Position numbers and translations under genes: made by a program. From the NCBI GenBank assembly GCA_025937035.1, contig JAICSG010000079.1:1-10429 (forward strand): 10,429 nucleotides of DNA, written 5' to 3'. This DNA comes from Thermoanaerobaculia bacterium (GTDB lineage Bacteria; Acidobacteriota; Thermoanaerobaculia; Multivoradales; UBA5704). The stretch's first letter is position 1. Every line of letters starts with the position of its first letter. Positions 1 to 7,038 of this stretch are shown here, piece by piece. Below the pieces are notes generated by a model. It worked only from the letters and a program-made list of their open reading frames with translations, made no database searches and had not been told where the DNA came from.

Positions 1-1543
1 GACGCGCACGGACCTGCTCCGCGAAGAGGTGATGGACGAGCCCCTCCGGCGGCGCCTCACCGGCCGGAGACCCCCAGGCCAGGAGCTGCCGCCGCTCCTC
101 CTCGTCCAGGAGGGGGAGCTCCCAGAGGCGGCGGCCGGGCTCCGTCACCGCCGCGCGCAGGACCCCCAGGAAGCACCGCGCCAGGCGGGTGGCCGTGGCC
201 GGGTCGAAGAGATCGGTGGCGTATTCGAGGCGGACCGCGAGCCCCCTCTCTTCCTCGATCCACAGCGTCAGGTCGAAGTTCGACTGCTCGCTCCCCAGGT
301 CAACCCGATCGAGCGTCAGGCCGGTCATCTCGAGGCGTGTCCGCGGGGTGTTCTGCAGGACGAGCATCGTCTGGAAGATCGGCGTGTGGCTCGTGCTGCG
401 CCGGGGCTGCAGCTCTTCGAGCAGCTTCTCGAAGGGGAGGTCCTGGTGGGCGTAGGCCCCAACCGTGGTTTCCTGTACGCACGCCAGCAGCTCGCGGAAG
501 GTCAGCTCGGCCGCGAAGCGGGTGCGCAGGGGGAGGTTGTTGACGAAGAAGCCGATCAGCTCTTCGATCTGGCTGCGGTTGCGGTTGGCGATGAAGGTGC
601 CGACCGCCAGGTCGTCCTGACCGGACCAGCGGCAGAGGACCGTCTTGAGTCCCGCAAGGAGGACCATGAAAAGCGTCCCCCCGGCCGTCTCGGCGTGCAG
701 CCGGAGCGCCGCGGCCAGGTCCGGCGGAATCTCGAACCGGTGGTTGCGGCCGCGGCGGCTCTGCACGGCCGGCCGCGGCCGGTCGGTGGGGAGCTCCAGC
801 ACGGGGACACCCTCCAGCCGCTCCCGCCAGTAGGCCACCAGCCGCTCGAGGACCGGGCCCCGCAGCCGGTCGCGCTGCCAGAGGGCGAAGTCCGGATACT
901 GGATCGCCAGCGCCGGCAGGGTCGCCGGCCGGCCCGCGGCCCCGGCTTCATAGAGCGCCGCCACCTCGCGCGTGAACACGGTCATCGACCATCCGTCGGT
1001 GACGATGTGGTGGATGCAGAAGAGCAGCACGTGGTCGCGGGCGCCGGCCCGCACCAGCCAGGTGTGGAGCAGCGGCCCGCGGCCGAGGTCGAAGGGGCGC
1101 AGGGTCGACTCGCGGACCAGCCGGTCGAGCTCGGTCTGCCGCGCCGGCTCCGGGAGGGCGCTCACGTCCAGCAGGGGGAGCACGAGCCGGAGCTCCGCGG
1201 CCACCCGCTGCACCGGCGCCCCGTCGACCGCCGCGAACGTCGTGCGCAGCGCCTCGTGCCGCTCGATCACCTGGTGGATGGCCTGGTGGAGCAGGTCCGG
1301 GCGCAGGTCCCCCTGGAGGGTGACCGCCGCCGCCATGTTGTAGTGCGGCGTCCCCGGCTCGAGCTGATCGAGGAACCAGAGCCGCTCCTGGGAGAAGGAG
1401 AGGGGGGGCGGGCCCGCGTCGTGGGCGCGCGGGCGGATCGGCTCCTCGGCCGTCTCCCGCGGCTTCTTCTTTCCCAGCCGCTGGAGGAGATCGGCGAGCT
1501 GATCCTGGGAGAGCGTGGTGATGCGTTGCGACAGCTCGCTCAT
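1..1543 (-). CDS. NRPS subunit, N-terminal part: condensation domain plus start of an adenylation domain (partial, runs off left edge)
   Basis: The 514 residues seen here open with a short helical leader (residues 10-27, leucine-rich, then KKK). A complete condensation (C) domain follows: C1-like SFSQERLWFL at 49-58, RHEALRTTF at 95-103, the catalytic HHIVTDG at 178-184 with both histidines, Asp and Gly intact, YPDFALW at 216-222, IGFFVNN at 330-336 and HQDLPFE at 366-372. The intact motif and the C5 region look like an ordinary chain-elongating C domain. From about residue 503 (HHLFAEQ) an adenylation domain begins and is cut by the window edge, so its substrate cannot be read. The start is ATG at 1543, six bases after a GAGGAG (1550-1555) that lies inside the preceding gene; start and upstream stop overlap as ATGA, so translation is probably coupled. 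It would accept the chain from the serine module encoded just upstream. Family assignment is very secure; condensation subtype is inference. Confidence 0.96.
   Translation of the reverse strand, partial: MSELSQRITTLSQDQLADLLQRLGKKKPRETAEEPIRPRAHDAGPPPLSFSQERLWFLDQLEPGTPHYNMAAAVTLQGDLRPDLLHQAIHQVIERHEALRTTFAAVDGAPVQRVAAELRLVLPLLDVSALPEPARQTELDRLVRESTLRPFDLGRGPLLHTWLVRAGARDHVLLFCIHHIVTDGWSMTVFTREVAALYEAGAAGRPATLPALAIQYPDFALWQRDRLRGPVLERLVAYWRERLEGVPVLELPTDRPRPAVQSRRGRNHRFEIPPDLAAALRLHAETAGGTLFMVLLAGLKTVLCRWSGQDDLAVGTFIANRNRSQIEELIGFFVNNLPLRTRFAAELTFRELLACVQETTVGAYAHQDLPFEKLLEELQPRRSTSHTPIFQTMLVLQNTPRTRLEMTGLTLDRVDLGSEQSNFDLTLWIEEERGLAVRLEYATDLFDPATATRLARCFLGVLRAAVTEPGRRLWELPLLDEEERRQLLAWGSPAGEAPPEGLVHHLFAEQVRAR
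1540..1543 (-). promoter_or_regulatory. ATGA stop/start overlap coupling the two NRPS genes
   Basis: The TGA stop of the serine-module gene (1542-1540) overlaps the ATG start of the next NRPS gene (1543-1541). A GAGGAG ribosome-binding site at 1550-1555 lies within the end of the upstream gene. This arrangement normally gives coupled translation and similar amounts of both subunits, consistent with the two proteins forming consecutive steps of one assembly line. Confidence 0.9.
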
Positions 1544-4500
1544 GCGCCGCTCCTCGCGTTGGCCGCGGGCTCCACCTCGGTGAGCGCCTGGGCGACCGTC
1601 TCGGCGCCCATCTGCTCGACCAGGTGGTCGACGATCCGGGCCGTCATGCCGGCGACCGTGGGGTGGGCGAAGACCTCCCGCAGGGGCAACGCGGCGTGGA
1701 AGGTGTCCTCGATCCGCGACAGGAGCTGGGTGGCCCGCAGGGAGTGCCCCCCCAGGGCGAAAAAGCTGTCGTGGATGCCGATCCGCTCCGTGCCGAGCAC
1801 CTCCCGCCAGAGCTCGCAGAGCCGCTCCTCCAGGGGGTTGCGGGGCGCCACCAGCTCCTCCAGCGCGCGGGCGGAGCGGCCGATCTCGACGCGGGCGAGA
1901 GCCCGGCGGTCCACCTTGCCGCTGGCGGTCCGGGGCAACTCGTCGAGCGGCACGAAGAGCGCCGGTACCATGTGCTCCGGGAGCTTTTCGCGCAGGAACG
2001 TGCGCAGCTCGGCGGGCGCGGGCGCCGCGCCGGCGGCCGGCACCAGAAAGGCCGCGATCTCCTCGCCGCGCAGCAGCACCACGGCCTGCGCCACGCCCGG
2101 ATGCCCGGCGAGCACGGACTCGATCTCCCCCAGCTCGATGCGGAAGCCGCGCAGCTTGACCTGCTGGTCGACCCGGCCGAGGAACTCGATGGCGCCGTCG
2201 GAGCGGAACCGGGCGAGGTCGCCGGTGCGGTAGAGGCGCGCGCCGGGGCCGCCCAGGGCCGCCGCGAGGGGGTCGGGGACGAAGCGCTCGGCGGTCAGGC
2301 CGGGGCGGCCCAGATAGCCGCGCGCCAGGCCGGCGCCGCCGATGTAGAGCTCGCCCACCACGCCCGCGGGCACCGGCTGCAGGCCGCGGTCGAGCAGGTG
2401 GACGCGCAGATTCGCGATGGGGCGGCCGATCGGCACGATGGCGCGGGGATCATCGCGCTCGCAGGCCCAGGCGGTCACGTCCACCGCCGCCTCGGTGGGG
2501 CCGTAGAGGTTGTGGAGGACCGCGTCCCCCACCGGAGCGAAGCGGGCGTAGAAGCGCCGGACCAGCTCGGCGGGAAGGGCCTCGCCGCTGGCGATCACCC
2601 GCCGCACCGCCCCGCACCCCGTCACGTCCGCCTCGGCGAGGAAGGCGCGCAGCATGGAGGGGACGAAGTGCAGGGTGGTGATCCGCGCTTCCGCGAGCAG
2701 CCGCGCCAGGTAGTCGGGCTCCCGGTGCCCCCCCGGACGGGCCAGCACCAGCCGGGCGCCGGTGATCAGAGGCCAGAAGAATTCCCACACCGAGACGTCG
2801 AAGCTGAACGGGGTCTTCTGGAGCACGCGGTCGTCCGCCGTCAGCCCGTAGGCCTCCTGCATCCAGAGCAGCCGGTTGACGATGGCCGCGTGCGTGTTCA
2901 TCGCCCCCTTGGGACGACCGGTCGAGCCGGAGGTATAGATGATGTAGGCGAGGCTCTCCGGGAGGGTCCCCGCGGGGGGCGGGGGGTCGGCGGCGGCGTC
3001 CCCCTCCGGCGCGAGCGGCACCACCACGGCCCCGTGCGCGGGCAGGGCCGCCATCAGGTGGGGTTGGACCAGCAGGGTGCCGGCCCCGGAATCGGCCAGG
3101 ATCCAGGCCAGCCGGTCCGCGGGATCTCCCGGATCGAGCGGCACGTAGGCGCCGCCCGCCTCCAGGATCCCCAGCAGGCCCACCACCAGCTCGAGCGAGC
3201 GCTCGGCGCAGATCCCCACCGGGATGTCGGGGCCGACGCCCAGGGAGCGCAGGCGGGCGGCCAGCCCGAGCGCCCGCGCCCGCAGCTCGCGGTAGGTCAG
3301 GGCACGGCCCTCGATCTCCACCGCCACCGCCTCCGGGGTACGCCGGGCCTGCTCCGCCACCAGCTCGTGCAGGCACGCCCCGCGCGCCACCTCCGGATAG
3401 ACGGCGCGGGTCGCGTTCCAGGAGCACACCACCTGCTCCTCGTCCGCGGCGGCGAGCAGCGGGAGCTCGCCGATCGGGCGCGCGGGCTCCGCCGCCGCGG
3501 CCTCGAGCAGCCGCCGGAGCTGGGCGAGCAGCCGCTCGACCGTGGCGGTCTCGAAGAGGTCGGTGCTGTGCTCCAGGAAGCCCCCGAGCCCGCCGGGGCG
3601 CTCCCAGGCGTGCAGCGTGAGGTCGAGCTGGGCCGTCCGGCGCTCGACCTCCAGACGGGTCAGCGCGAGGTCGCGCAGCCCGAGGGTGGAGGCCGGCGCG
3701 TTCTGCACCACGAGCATGACCTGTGTCAACGGGTTGTAGGCCAGGTCGCGCTCGGGCCGCAGCTCCTGGACCAGCAGCTCGAAGGGGAGGTCCTGATGGG
3801 CCAGGGCGCCGAGGGCCGCCTGGCGTACCCGGGCGAGCAGGTCCGCGAAGGACGGCCGGTCCGCTACATCGGTGCGCAGGAGGACGACGTTGAGGAAGCA
3901 GCCGATCAGCGGCTCGAGCTCCTGGCGGCCGCGATGGCCGGAGCTGGTGCTGAGCACGAGGTCGTCCTGATGGGAGACGCGGTGCAGCAGGGCCAGGAAG
4001 CCGGCGGCCAGGGTCATGAACAGGGTGGCGCCGGCGCCCAGCCCGAGCCCGGCGAGCCGCTCCGCGACCTCCGGCGGCCACTGGAACGGCACGGACGCGC
4101 CGCGCAGGCTCTGGACGGGCGGCCGCGGCCGGTCGGTGGGGAGCGCGAGCACCGGGGGCGCCCCCTCCAGGTGGTGGCGCCAGTAGCCCAGGTGCCCTTC
4201 CAGGGTCTCCCCCCTCAGGGTGCTCCGCTGCCACGCGGCGAAGTCCCCGAATTGCGCCGGCAGCTCGGGGAGCCGCGGCGGCCTGCCTTCCCGAAAGTCT
4301 TCGTAGAGCACGCCCAGCTCGTGGATCAGGATGTTGTGCGACCACTCGTCGGAGGCGATGTGGTGCATGGTCAGCAGCACCACGTGCTCGCGCTCGCCCG
4401 CGCGGAGCAGCGCGCCCCGCAGGACGGGTCCGTGGGCCAGGTCGAAGCCGCGGTGGGCCTCCTCCGCGATCCGCGCCTCCCGCTCCGCCCGGCGGGCGGC

Positions 4501-4917
4501 CTCGGGCAGGGCCGACAGGTCGATCAACGGCAGGTCGAAGCCGGCGTCCGGCCGCGGCTCCTGGACGATCTGCACCGGCTCCCCCGCTTCGAGGGCGAAG
4601 GTGGTGCGCAACGCCTCGTGGCGGCGGACGATCTCGCCGAGGCCGCGCGCCAGCGCCCGGCGGTCGAGCGGGCCCTCCAGCACCACCGCGCCGGGGTTGT
4701 TGTAGGCCGCCGCCCCGGGCCGTAGCTGCTCGAGGAACCAGAGCTGCTGCTGGGCGTACGACATGGGAGCCCGGGCGCGCTCCGGCCGGCGGGGAATCGG
4801 CGCGCGATGTGCCGGCCGGTCTGCGAGCTGGCCGCCGAGCCGGCGCTCCAGGAGAGCGCGTTTGGCCGGGGACAGGGTCTCGCGACGCCCTGCGAGATCG
4901 CTTTCGTTTCCGTCCAT
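1540..4917 (-). CDS. Single-module NRPS (C-A-PCP), predicted serine-activating, with variant condensation motif
   Basis: A complete 1125-residue elongation module. The C domain (about 50-490) has SYAQQQLWFLEQL at 53-65, RHEALRTTF at 99-107, HHIASDE at 185-191, IGCFLNVV at 338-345 and HQDLPFE at 374-380. The last position of HHxxxDG is Glu191 instead of Gly, and the usual Thr after FxN is Val. The A domain (about 515-1010) has YTSGSTGRPKG at 661-671, NLYGPTE at 803-809, YRTGDL at 896-901, the GRVDQQVKLRGFR hinge at 914-926 and catalytic Lys1001 in TASGK. Pocket residues D707, V708, W711, H750, I775, S777, L804, V812, D813, K1001 give DVWHISLVDK, close to known serine codes. The carrier domain has LGGHSL with Ser1059 as the phosphopantetheine site. 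A tail of about 30 residues after it may be a docking segment. The start ATG has GAGGA six bases upstream (4924-4928). Family and serine prediction are firm; any serine modification is inference. Confidence 0.97.
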   Translation of the reverse strand: MDGNESDLAGRRETLSPAKRALLERRLGGQLADRPAHRAPIPRRPERARAPMSYAQQQLWFLEQLRPGAAAYNNPGAVVLEGPLDRRALARGLGEIVRRHEALRTTFALEAGEPVQIVQEPRPDAGFDLPLIDLSALPEAARRAEREARIAEEAHRGFDLAHGPVLRGALLRAGEREHVVLLTMHHIASDEWSHNILIHELGVLYEDFREGRPPRLPELPAQFGDFAAWQRSTLRGETLEGHLGYWRHHLEGAPPVLALPTDRPRPPVQSLRGASVPFQWPPEVAERLAGLGLGAGATLFMTLAAGFLALLHRVSHQDDLVLSTSSGHRGRQELEPLIGCFLNVVLLRTDVADRPSFADLLARVRQAALGALAHQDLPFELLVQELRPERDLAYNPLTQVMLVVQNAPASTLGLRDLALTRLEVERRTAQLDLTLHAWERPGGLGGFLEHSTDLFETATVERLLAQLRRLLEAAAAEPARPIGELPLLAAADEEQVVCSWNATRAVYPEVARGACLHELVAEQARRTPEAVAVEIEGRALTYRELRARALGLAARLRSLGVGPDIPVGICAERSLELVVGLLGILEAGGAYVPLDPGDPADRLAWILADSGAGTLLVQPHLMAALPAHGAVVVPLAPEGDAAADPPPPAGTLPESLAYIIYTSGSTGRPKGAMNTHAAIVNRLLWMQEAYGLTADDRVLQKTPFSFDVSVWEFFWPLITGARLVLARPGGHREPDYLARLLAEARITTLHFVPSMLRAFLAEADVTGCGAVRRVIASGEALPAELVRRFYARFAPVGDAVLHNLYGPTEAAVDVTAWACERDDPRAIVPIGRPIANLRVHLLDRGLQPVPAGVVGELYIGGAGLARGYLGRPGLTAERFVPDPLAAALGGPGARLYRTGDLARFRSDGAIEFLGRVDQQVKLRGFRIELGEIESVLAGHPGVAQAVVLLRGEEIAAFLVPAAGAAPAPAELRTFLREKLPEHMVPALFVPLDELPRTASGKVDRRALARVEIGRSARALEELVAPRNPLEERLCELWREVLGTERIGIHDSFFALGGHSLRATQLLSRIEDTFHAALPLREVFAHPTVAGMTARIVDHLVEQMGAETVAQALTEVEPAANARSGA

Positions 4918-4923
4918 CGCCGA

Positions 4924-4928
4924 TCCTC
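4924..4928 (-). promoter_or_regulatory. Ribosome-binding site of the serine-module NRPS gene
   Basis: Read on the minus strand this is GAGGA, six bases before the ATG at 4917-4915. It supports that start over later in-frame methionines such as residue 52, which would remove the leader before the C domain. Confidence 0.7.
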
Positions 4929-4963
4929 GAGCTATTAAAAAGAATCTGCTTCTAAAAGAGCCC

Positions 4964-4993
4964 TTTATGCTTCAAATTTCATAAAAACGGCAA
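4964..4993 (-). promoter_or_regulatory. Candidate sigma-70-type promoter for the minus-strand NRPS operon
   Basis: On the minus strand, TTGCCG (4993-4988, 4 of 6 to TTGACA) is followed after 18 bases by CATAAA (4969-4964, 4 of 6 to TATAAT). The site lies in the AT-rich stretch just upstream of the NRPS start and would give a leader of roughly 40 bases. It is the best-placed pair seen by eye, but short matches are common in AT-rich DNA and the promoter consensus of this organism is unknown. Confidence 0.3.
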
Positions 4994-5140
4994 ACCCCAC
5001 AGAACCCGCTCTCACGGGCGGGAGTAGCTCCAAGCCAGCCCAACGTTCGAGAGATACCGAGTCCGGCTCAGCCCGTCAGCACCTGTGACGCGACGCCATC
5101 GCGGATTGCGCTCGCAGCGAGAGACGGCCAGGCACTCGAT

Positions 5141-5147
5141 AAGGAGG
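5141..5147 (+). promoter_or_regulatory. Orphan Shine-Dalgarno-like AAGGAGG
   Basis: A near-perfect anti-16S complement sits in non-coding DNA with no ATG, GTG or TTG at usual spacing; the next ATG is at 5187. The frame beginning at the ATA eight bases on stays open to a TAA near 5290. It could be chance, a relic of a lost gene, or a site in an RNA leader. Confidence 0.3.
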
Positions 5148-5231
5148 CAATATCGGATAACACCGTAGCAGACCGCGCGCACTGCAATGACAACATTGAG
5201 TCAGAACCACGGCAATGCATCATTCGACTTT

Positions 5232-5259
5232 TCAGCGATCATCATTTTGATCGCGCTGA
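5232..5259. repeat. Imperfect inverted repeat in the intergenic region
   Basis: The arm TCAGCG-ATC (5232-5240) pairs with GAT-CG-CGCTGA (5249-5259), giving a nine-base-pair stem with a two-base bulge and an eight-base loop (5241-5248). No clean U-tract follows directly, only GTTTTC about ten bases later, so a terminator is doubtful. A regulator binding site or an RNA hairpin in the plus-strand leader are alternatives. Confidence 0.45.
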
Positions 5260-5367
5260 GCACAAGTGTTTTCAATCACCTGCAATTTAAGATGCTTCAA
5301 GGCCAATCTTGTCTATTGACATCTTGGTCTCTTGCCTCGATCCTACCCGTAAGAGTACACTGCAAGA

Positions 5368-5590
5368 TAGCGAACAGTCAAGGGGTCTGAGACGAATATT
5401 TTCGTACCAAACTCTACTCCTAGTTGATATCTCTAAATTATTCGAGGACGTCACGCAAGATTCTGGTAGCCGGGATCTCTTCGTATGCAATTATCAAATG
5501 ATCGGAGACAAGCTCGAATTTGTTCCGGCAACACTCCCGACTGGATCGCGATTTCTAAATAATCAGAGGACGTCACGGAGCAAGGGGTAG
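5368..5590 (+). repeat. Diverged tandem direct repeat, two copies of about 105-110 bp
   Basis: Copy A covers about 5368-5474 and copy B about 5484-5590. The best-conserved part is TCTAAAT(T/A)AT, two variable bases, then GAGGACGTCACG, at 5432-5455 and 5554-5577: 21 of 24 bases match, offset 122. Matching continues upstream: the 64 bases ending at 5455 and at 5577 align without gaps with 41 identities, and TCAA..G.TC.GAGAC recurs further up after a six-base indel. GGTAG recurs downstream and in copy B runs into the GTG start at 5590. Copy B also contains the ribosome-binding site of that gene. The core has a palindromic GACGTC. The repeat probably arose by local duplication of the gene's upstream region; whether it is an operator, a promoter duplication or a relic is unknown. 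Confidence 0.75.
5577..5580 (+). promoter_or_regulatory. Ribosome-binding site favouring the GTG start at 5590
   Basis: GGAG is followed by nine bases and GTG, normal spacing; a second purine run AAGGGG (5582-5587) lies too close to the start. The site sits at the end of repeat copy B. The alternative ATG at 5611 is preceded only by a loose GAAGAAG/GCAGAG purine stretch. Confidence 0.5.
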
Positions 5591-7011
5591 TGACAGAAGA
5601 AGCAGAGCCCATGGATGCGGCGGATACGCGGCGGGAAGGGGCCGCCGCGCGTCCCCCGGCGAGCCGCAGGTTTCTCGAATTCGCCGGGCGCAACGCGGAC
5701 TGCCGGTCGCGTGAGAGCTTCGCATCCATCTTCCGTGACAACCCGCTCAAGGTCATGTCCCCCCAGCCGTGGCCCCTCTTTGTCGATAAAGGTGCGCTCA
5801 GCGAGGCAGAACGCGCCAGCGTCGGTCTCGATCGGCTGGTCAAGAGCGTGCCGGAGCGGTTTTTCGGCAACGATCCGGCCCGGATCGCCGCCTTCTATGG
5901 CTCGGCGACGCCCCACTTCGCGGAGACGGTCCTCGCGGAGCCGAACGGCATCCACGGCGCCCTCACACGCGGCGACTTTCTCGACGGCGCCGAGGGCCTC
6001 CAGTGCCTCGAGATCAACTCCGGCGGCTTCGTGGGCGGGTGGCAGCTCCAGGCCCTGGAGCGGCTCTACCTCGAGCACCCGGTGATCGCCCGCTTCCTCG
6101 CGGAGGAAGGTCTGCGCGCCAGCCACCGCAACACCATCCGCCTGATGCTCCGGCATATCGTCCGCGACACCCTGCGCGCGGGCGTGTGGAAGGGGGGGCC
6201 CCTCCACCTGGCGGTGATCATCCACCCCCATCGCCCGATCCAGGTGGCGATCCACTCCTCGGAGCTTTACAACCGCGAGTACCGGGCGGCGCTCGCGGAG
6301 GTGCGGCCGGGCCTTGAGGGCGAGCTCTTCCTCTGCGGCTACGCCGACCTGGCGGACGGGCCCGAGGGCCTGAGCTTCCGGGGCCAACGGGTCCATGCCA
6401 TCCTGGAGCAGCACGACGGCCAGCTCGACGCCCGCGGCTTCCGGTGCTTCAAGGCGGGGACGGTCAACCTGTACAGCGGCCCCATCACCCAGCTCCTCTC
6501 CGACAAGCGCAATCTCGCCCTGCTCTCCGAGAGCGCCACCTCGGCGGACTTCAGCGCCGCGGAGCGCGACCTGCTGGCGCGGCATCTCCCCTGGACGCGG
6601 CTGGTCCTCGACCGGGATACCACCTGGCGGGGCCGGCGGTGCCGCCTGCCCGAGCTCCTGGCGGACAGCCGCGAGCAGTTCGTCCTCAAGAAGGCGACCT
6701 CGCTCGGCGGCCAGGACGTCCACCTCGGAAAGTCGGCCTCCCCGGAGCGGTGGGAGGCGCTGTTGCGCCAGGCGCTGGCCGATCCGGGCTGGATCGCCCA
6801 GGAGCTCGTCGAGCCCCGGCCCTACGACTTCCTGAGCCCCGGCGGACAGGTCGTCCACTACGACGTGGTCTGGGGGCTCTTCTCGTTCGGCACCACCTTC
6901 GGCGGCGCCTTCCTGCGCCTCCAGCCGAGCGACCGCGGCGGCATCGTCAACACCGCGGGCGGGGCGGAGGTCACCCTGCTGCTCGAGGTCGAGCCCGTCA
7001 CGCCCGGTTGA
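5590..7011 (+). CDS. Circularly permuted ATP-grasp-like protein (glutathionylspermidine-synthase-like), possible amide ligase
   Basis: This 473-residue soluble protein has no signal peptide or membrane segment. Motif order suggests a circularly permuted ATP-grasp fold. An acidic E-x-N element with glycines, LEINSGGFVGGW (140-151), comes first; FVLKKATSLGGQDV (364-377) follows, resembling the ATP-binding lysine strand plus glycine-rich loop, then WIAQELVEP (401-409) and a glycine-rich GGIVNTAGGAEV (450-461). The PWTR at 334-337 and LALLSE at 309-314 also recall this family. Such enzymes form C-N bonds by way of acyl-phosphates; the substrate cannot be read. The GTG start has GGAG nine bases upstream (5577-5580); an in-frame ATG at 5611 is a real alternative with a weaker site. 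It leads the plus-strand operon, 27 bp before the hydrolase, so it probably modifies the lipopeptide or makes a precursor. Family call rests on remembered motif patterns and is moderate; coding status is strong. Confidence 0.72.
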   Translation: MTEEAEPMDAADTRREGAAARPPASRRFLEFAGRNADCRSRESFASIFRDNPLKVMSPQPWPLFVDKGALSEAERASVGLDRLVKSVPERFFGNDPARIAAFYGSATPHFAETVLAEPNGIHGALTRGDFLDGAEGLQCLEINSGGFVGGWQLQALERLYLEHPVIARFLAEEGLRASHRNTIRLMLRHIVRDTLRAGVWKGGPLHLAVIIHPHRPIQVAIHSSELYNREYRAALAEVRPGLEGELFLCGYADLADGPEGLSFRGQRVHAILEQHDGQLDARGFRCFKAGTVNLYSGPITQLLSDKRNLALLSESATSADFSAAERDLLARHLPWTRLVLDRDTTWRGRRCRLPELLADSREQFVLKKATSLGGQDVHLGKSASPERWEALLRQALADPGWIAQELVEPRPYDFLSPGGQVVHYDVVWGLFSFGTTFGGAFLRLQPSDRGGIVNTAGGAEVTLLLEVEPVTPG

Positions 7012-7038
7012 CCCCGGCGCACCCTAGAGAAAGACGAC

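Larger units (their letters stand above)
4918..5589. other. 672-bp divergent intergenic region, AT-rich relative to its neighbours
   Basis: This gap separates the minus-strand NRPS operon from the plus-strand ATP-grasp/hydrolase/FAAL operon, so promoters for both should lie here. Its GC content falls clearly below that of the flanking genes, most strongly at 4930-4990 and 5225-5570. It contains a candidate minus-strand promoter, a short CCCGC/GCGGG hairpin (about 5008-5025), an orphan AAGGAGG (5141-5147), an imperfect hairpin (5232-5259), a perfect TTGACA hexamer (5316-5321) lacking a good partner, and a diverged tandem repeat (5368-5590). Small open frames here, including 67 aa from 5187 and 93 aa from 5309 on the plus strand, lack a well-placed ribosome-binding site and the GC-rich third positions of the real genes, so I do not call them. 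I see no recognisable riboswitch, tRNA or transposon end. Confidence 0.8.

Noticed and set aside
29..2233. 734-aa plus-strand open frame
   Set aside because: It spans the junction of two firm minus-strand NRPS genes, its product is low-complexity Arg/Gly/Ala-rich, and it shows no domain. It is an antisense shadow of GC-rich coding DNA.
428..3801. Near-identical DNA stretches in the two minus-strand C domains (for example about 428-450 and 3778-3800)
   Set aside because: They encode the conserved HQDLPFE and LPTDRPRP motifs of homologous domains, so they are family conservation, not separate repeats.
1624..4725. 1033-aa plus-strand open frame
   Set aside because: It lies wholly antisense to the C-A-PCP gene, which has all its motifs in the other frame. 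Its length reflects the rarity of stops in GC-rich DNA.
5008..5025. CCCGC/GCGGG hairpin as a terminator
   Set aside because: The stem is only five base pairs and lies upstream of both divergent operons, where no transcript from this window would be expected to end.
5316..5344. Perfect TTGACA hexamer as a promoter for the plus-strand operon
   Set aside because: The partner at 17 bases is GATCCT, only 3 of 6 to TATAAT, so I could not support a promoter call.
5187..5390. 67-aa plus-strand open frame with a hydrophobic stretch
   Set aside because: It has no ribosome-binding site before the ATG, and its codon use is unlike the real genes. The hydrophobic run is not enough to call a leader or membrane peptide.
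5563..6858. 431-aa minus-strand open frame opposite the ATP-grasp gene
   Set aside because: The plus-strand frame carries recognisable motifs, a ribosome-binding site and GC-rich third positions; the minus frame has none of these.
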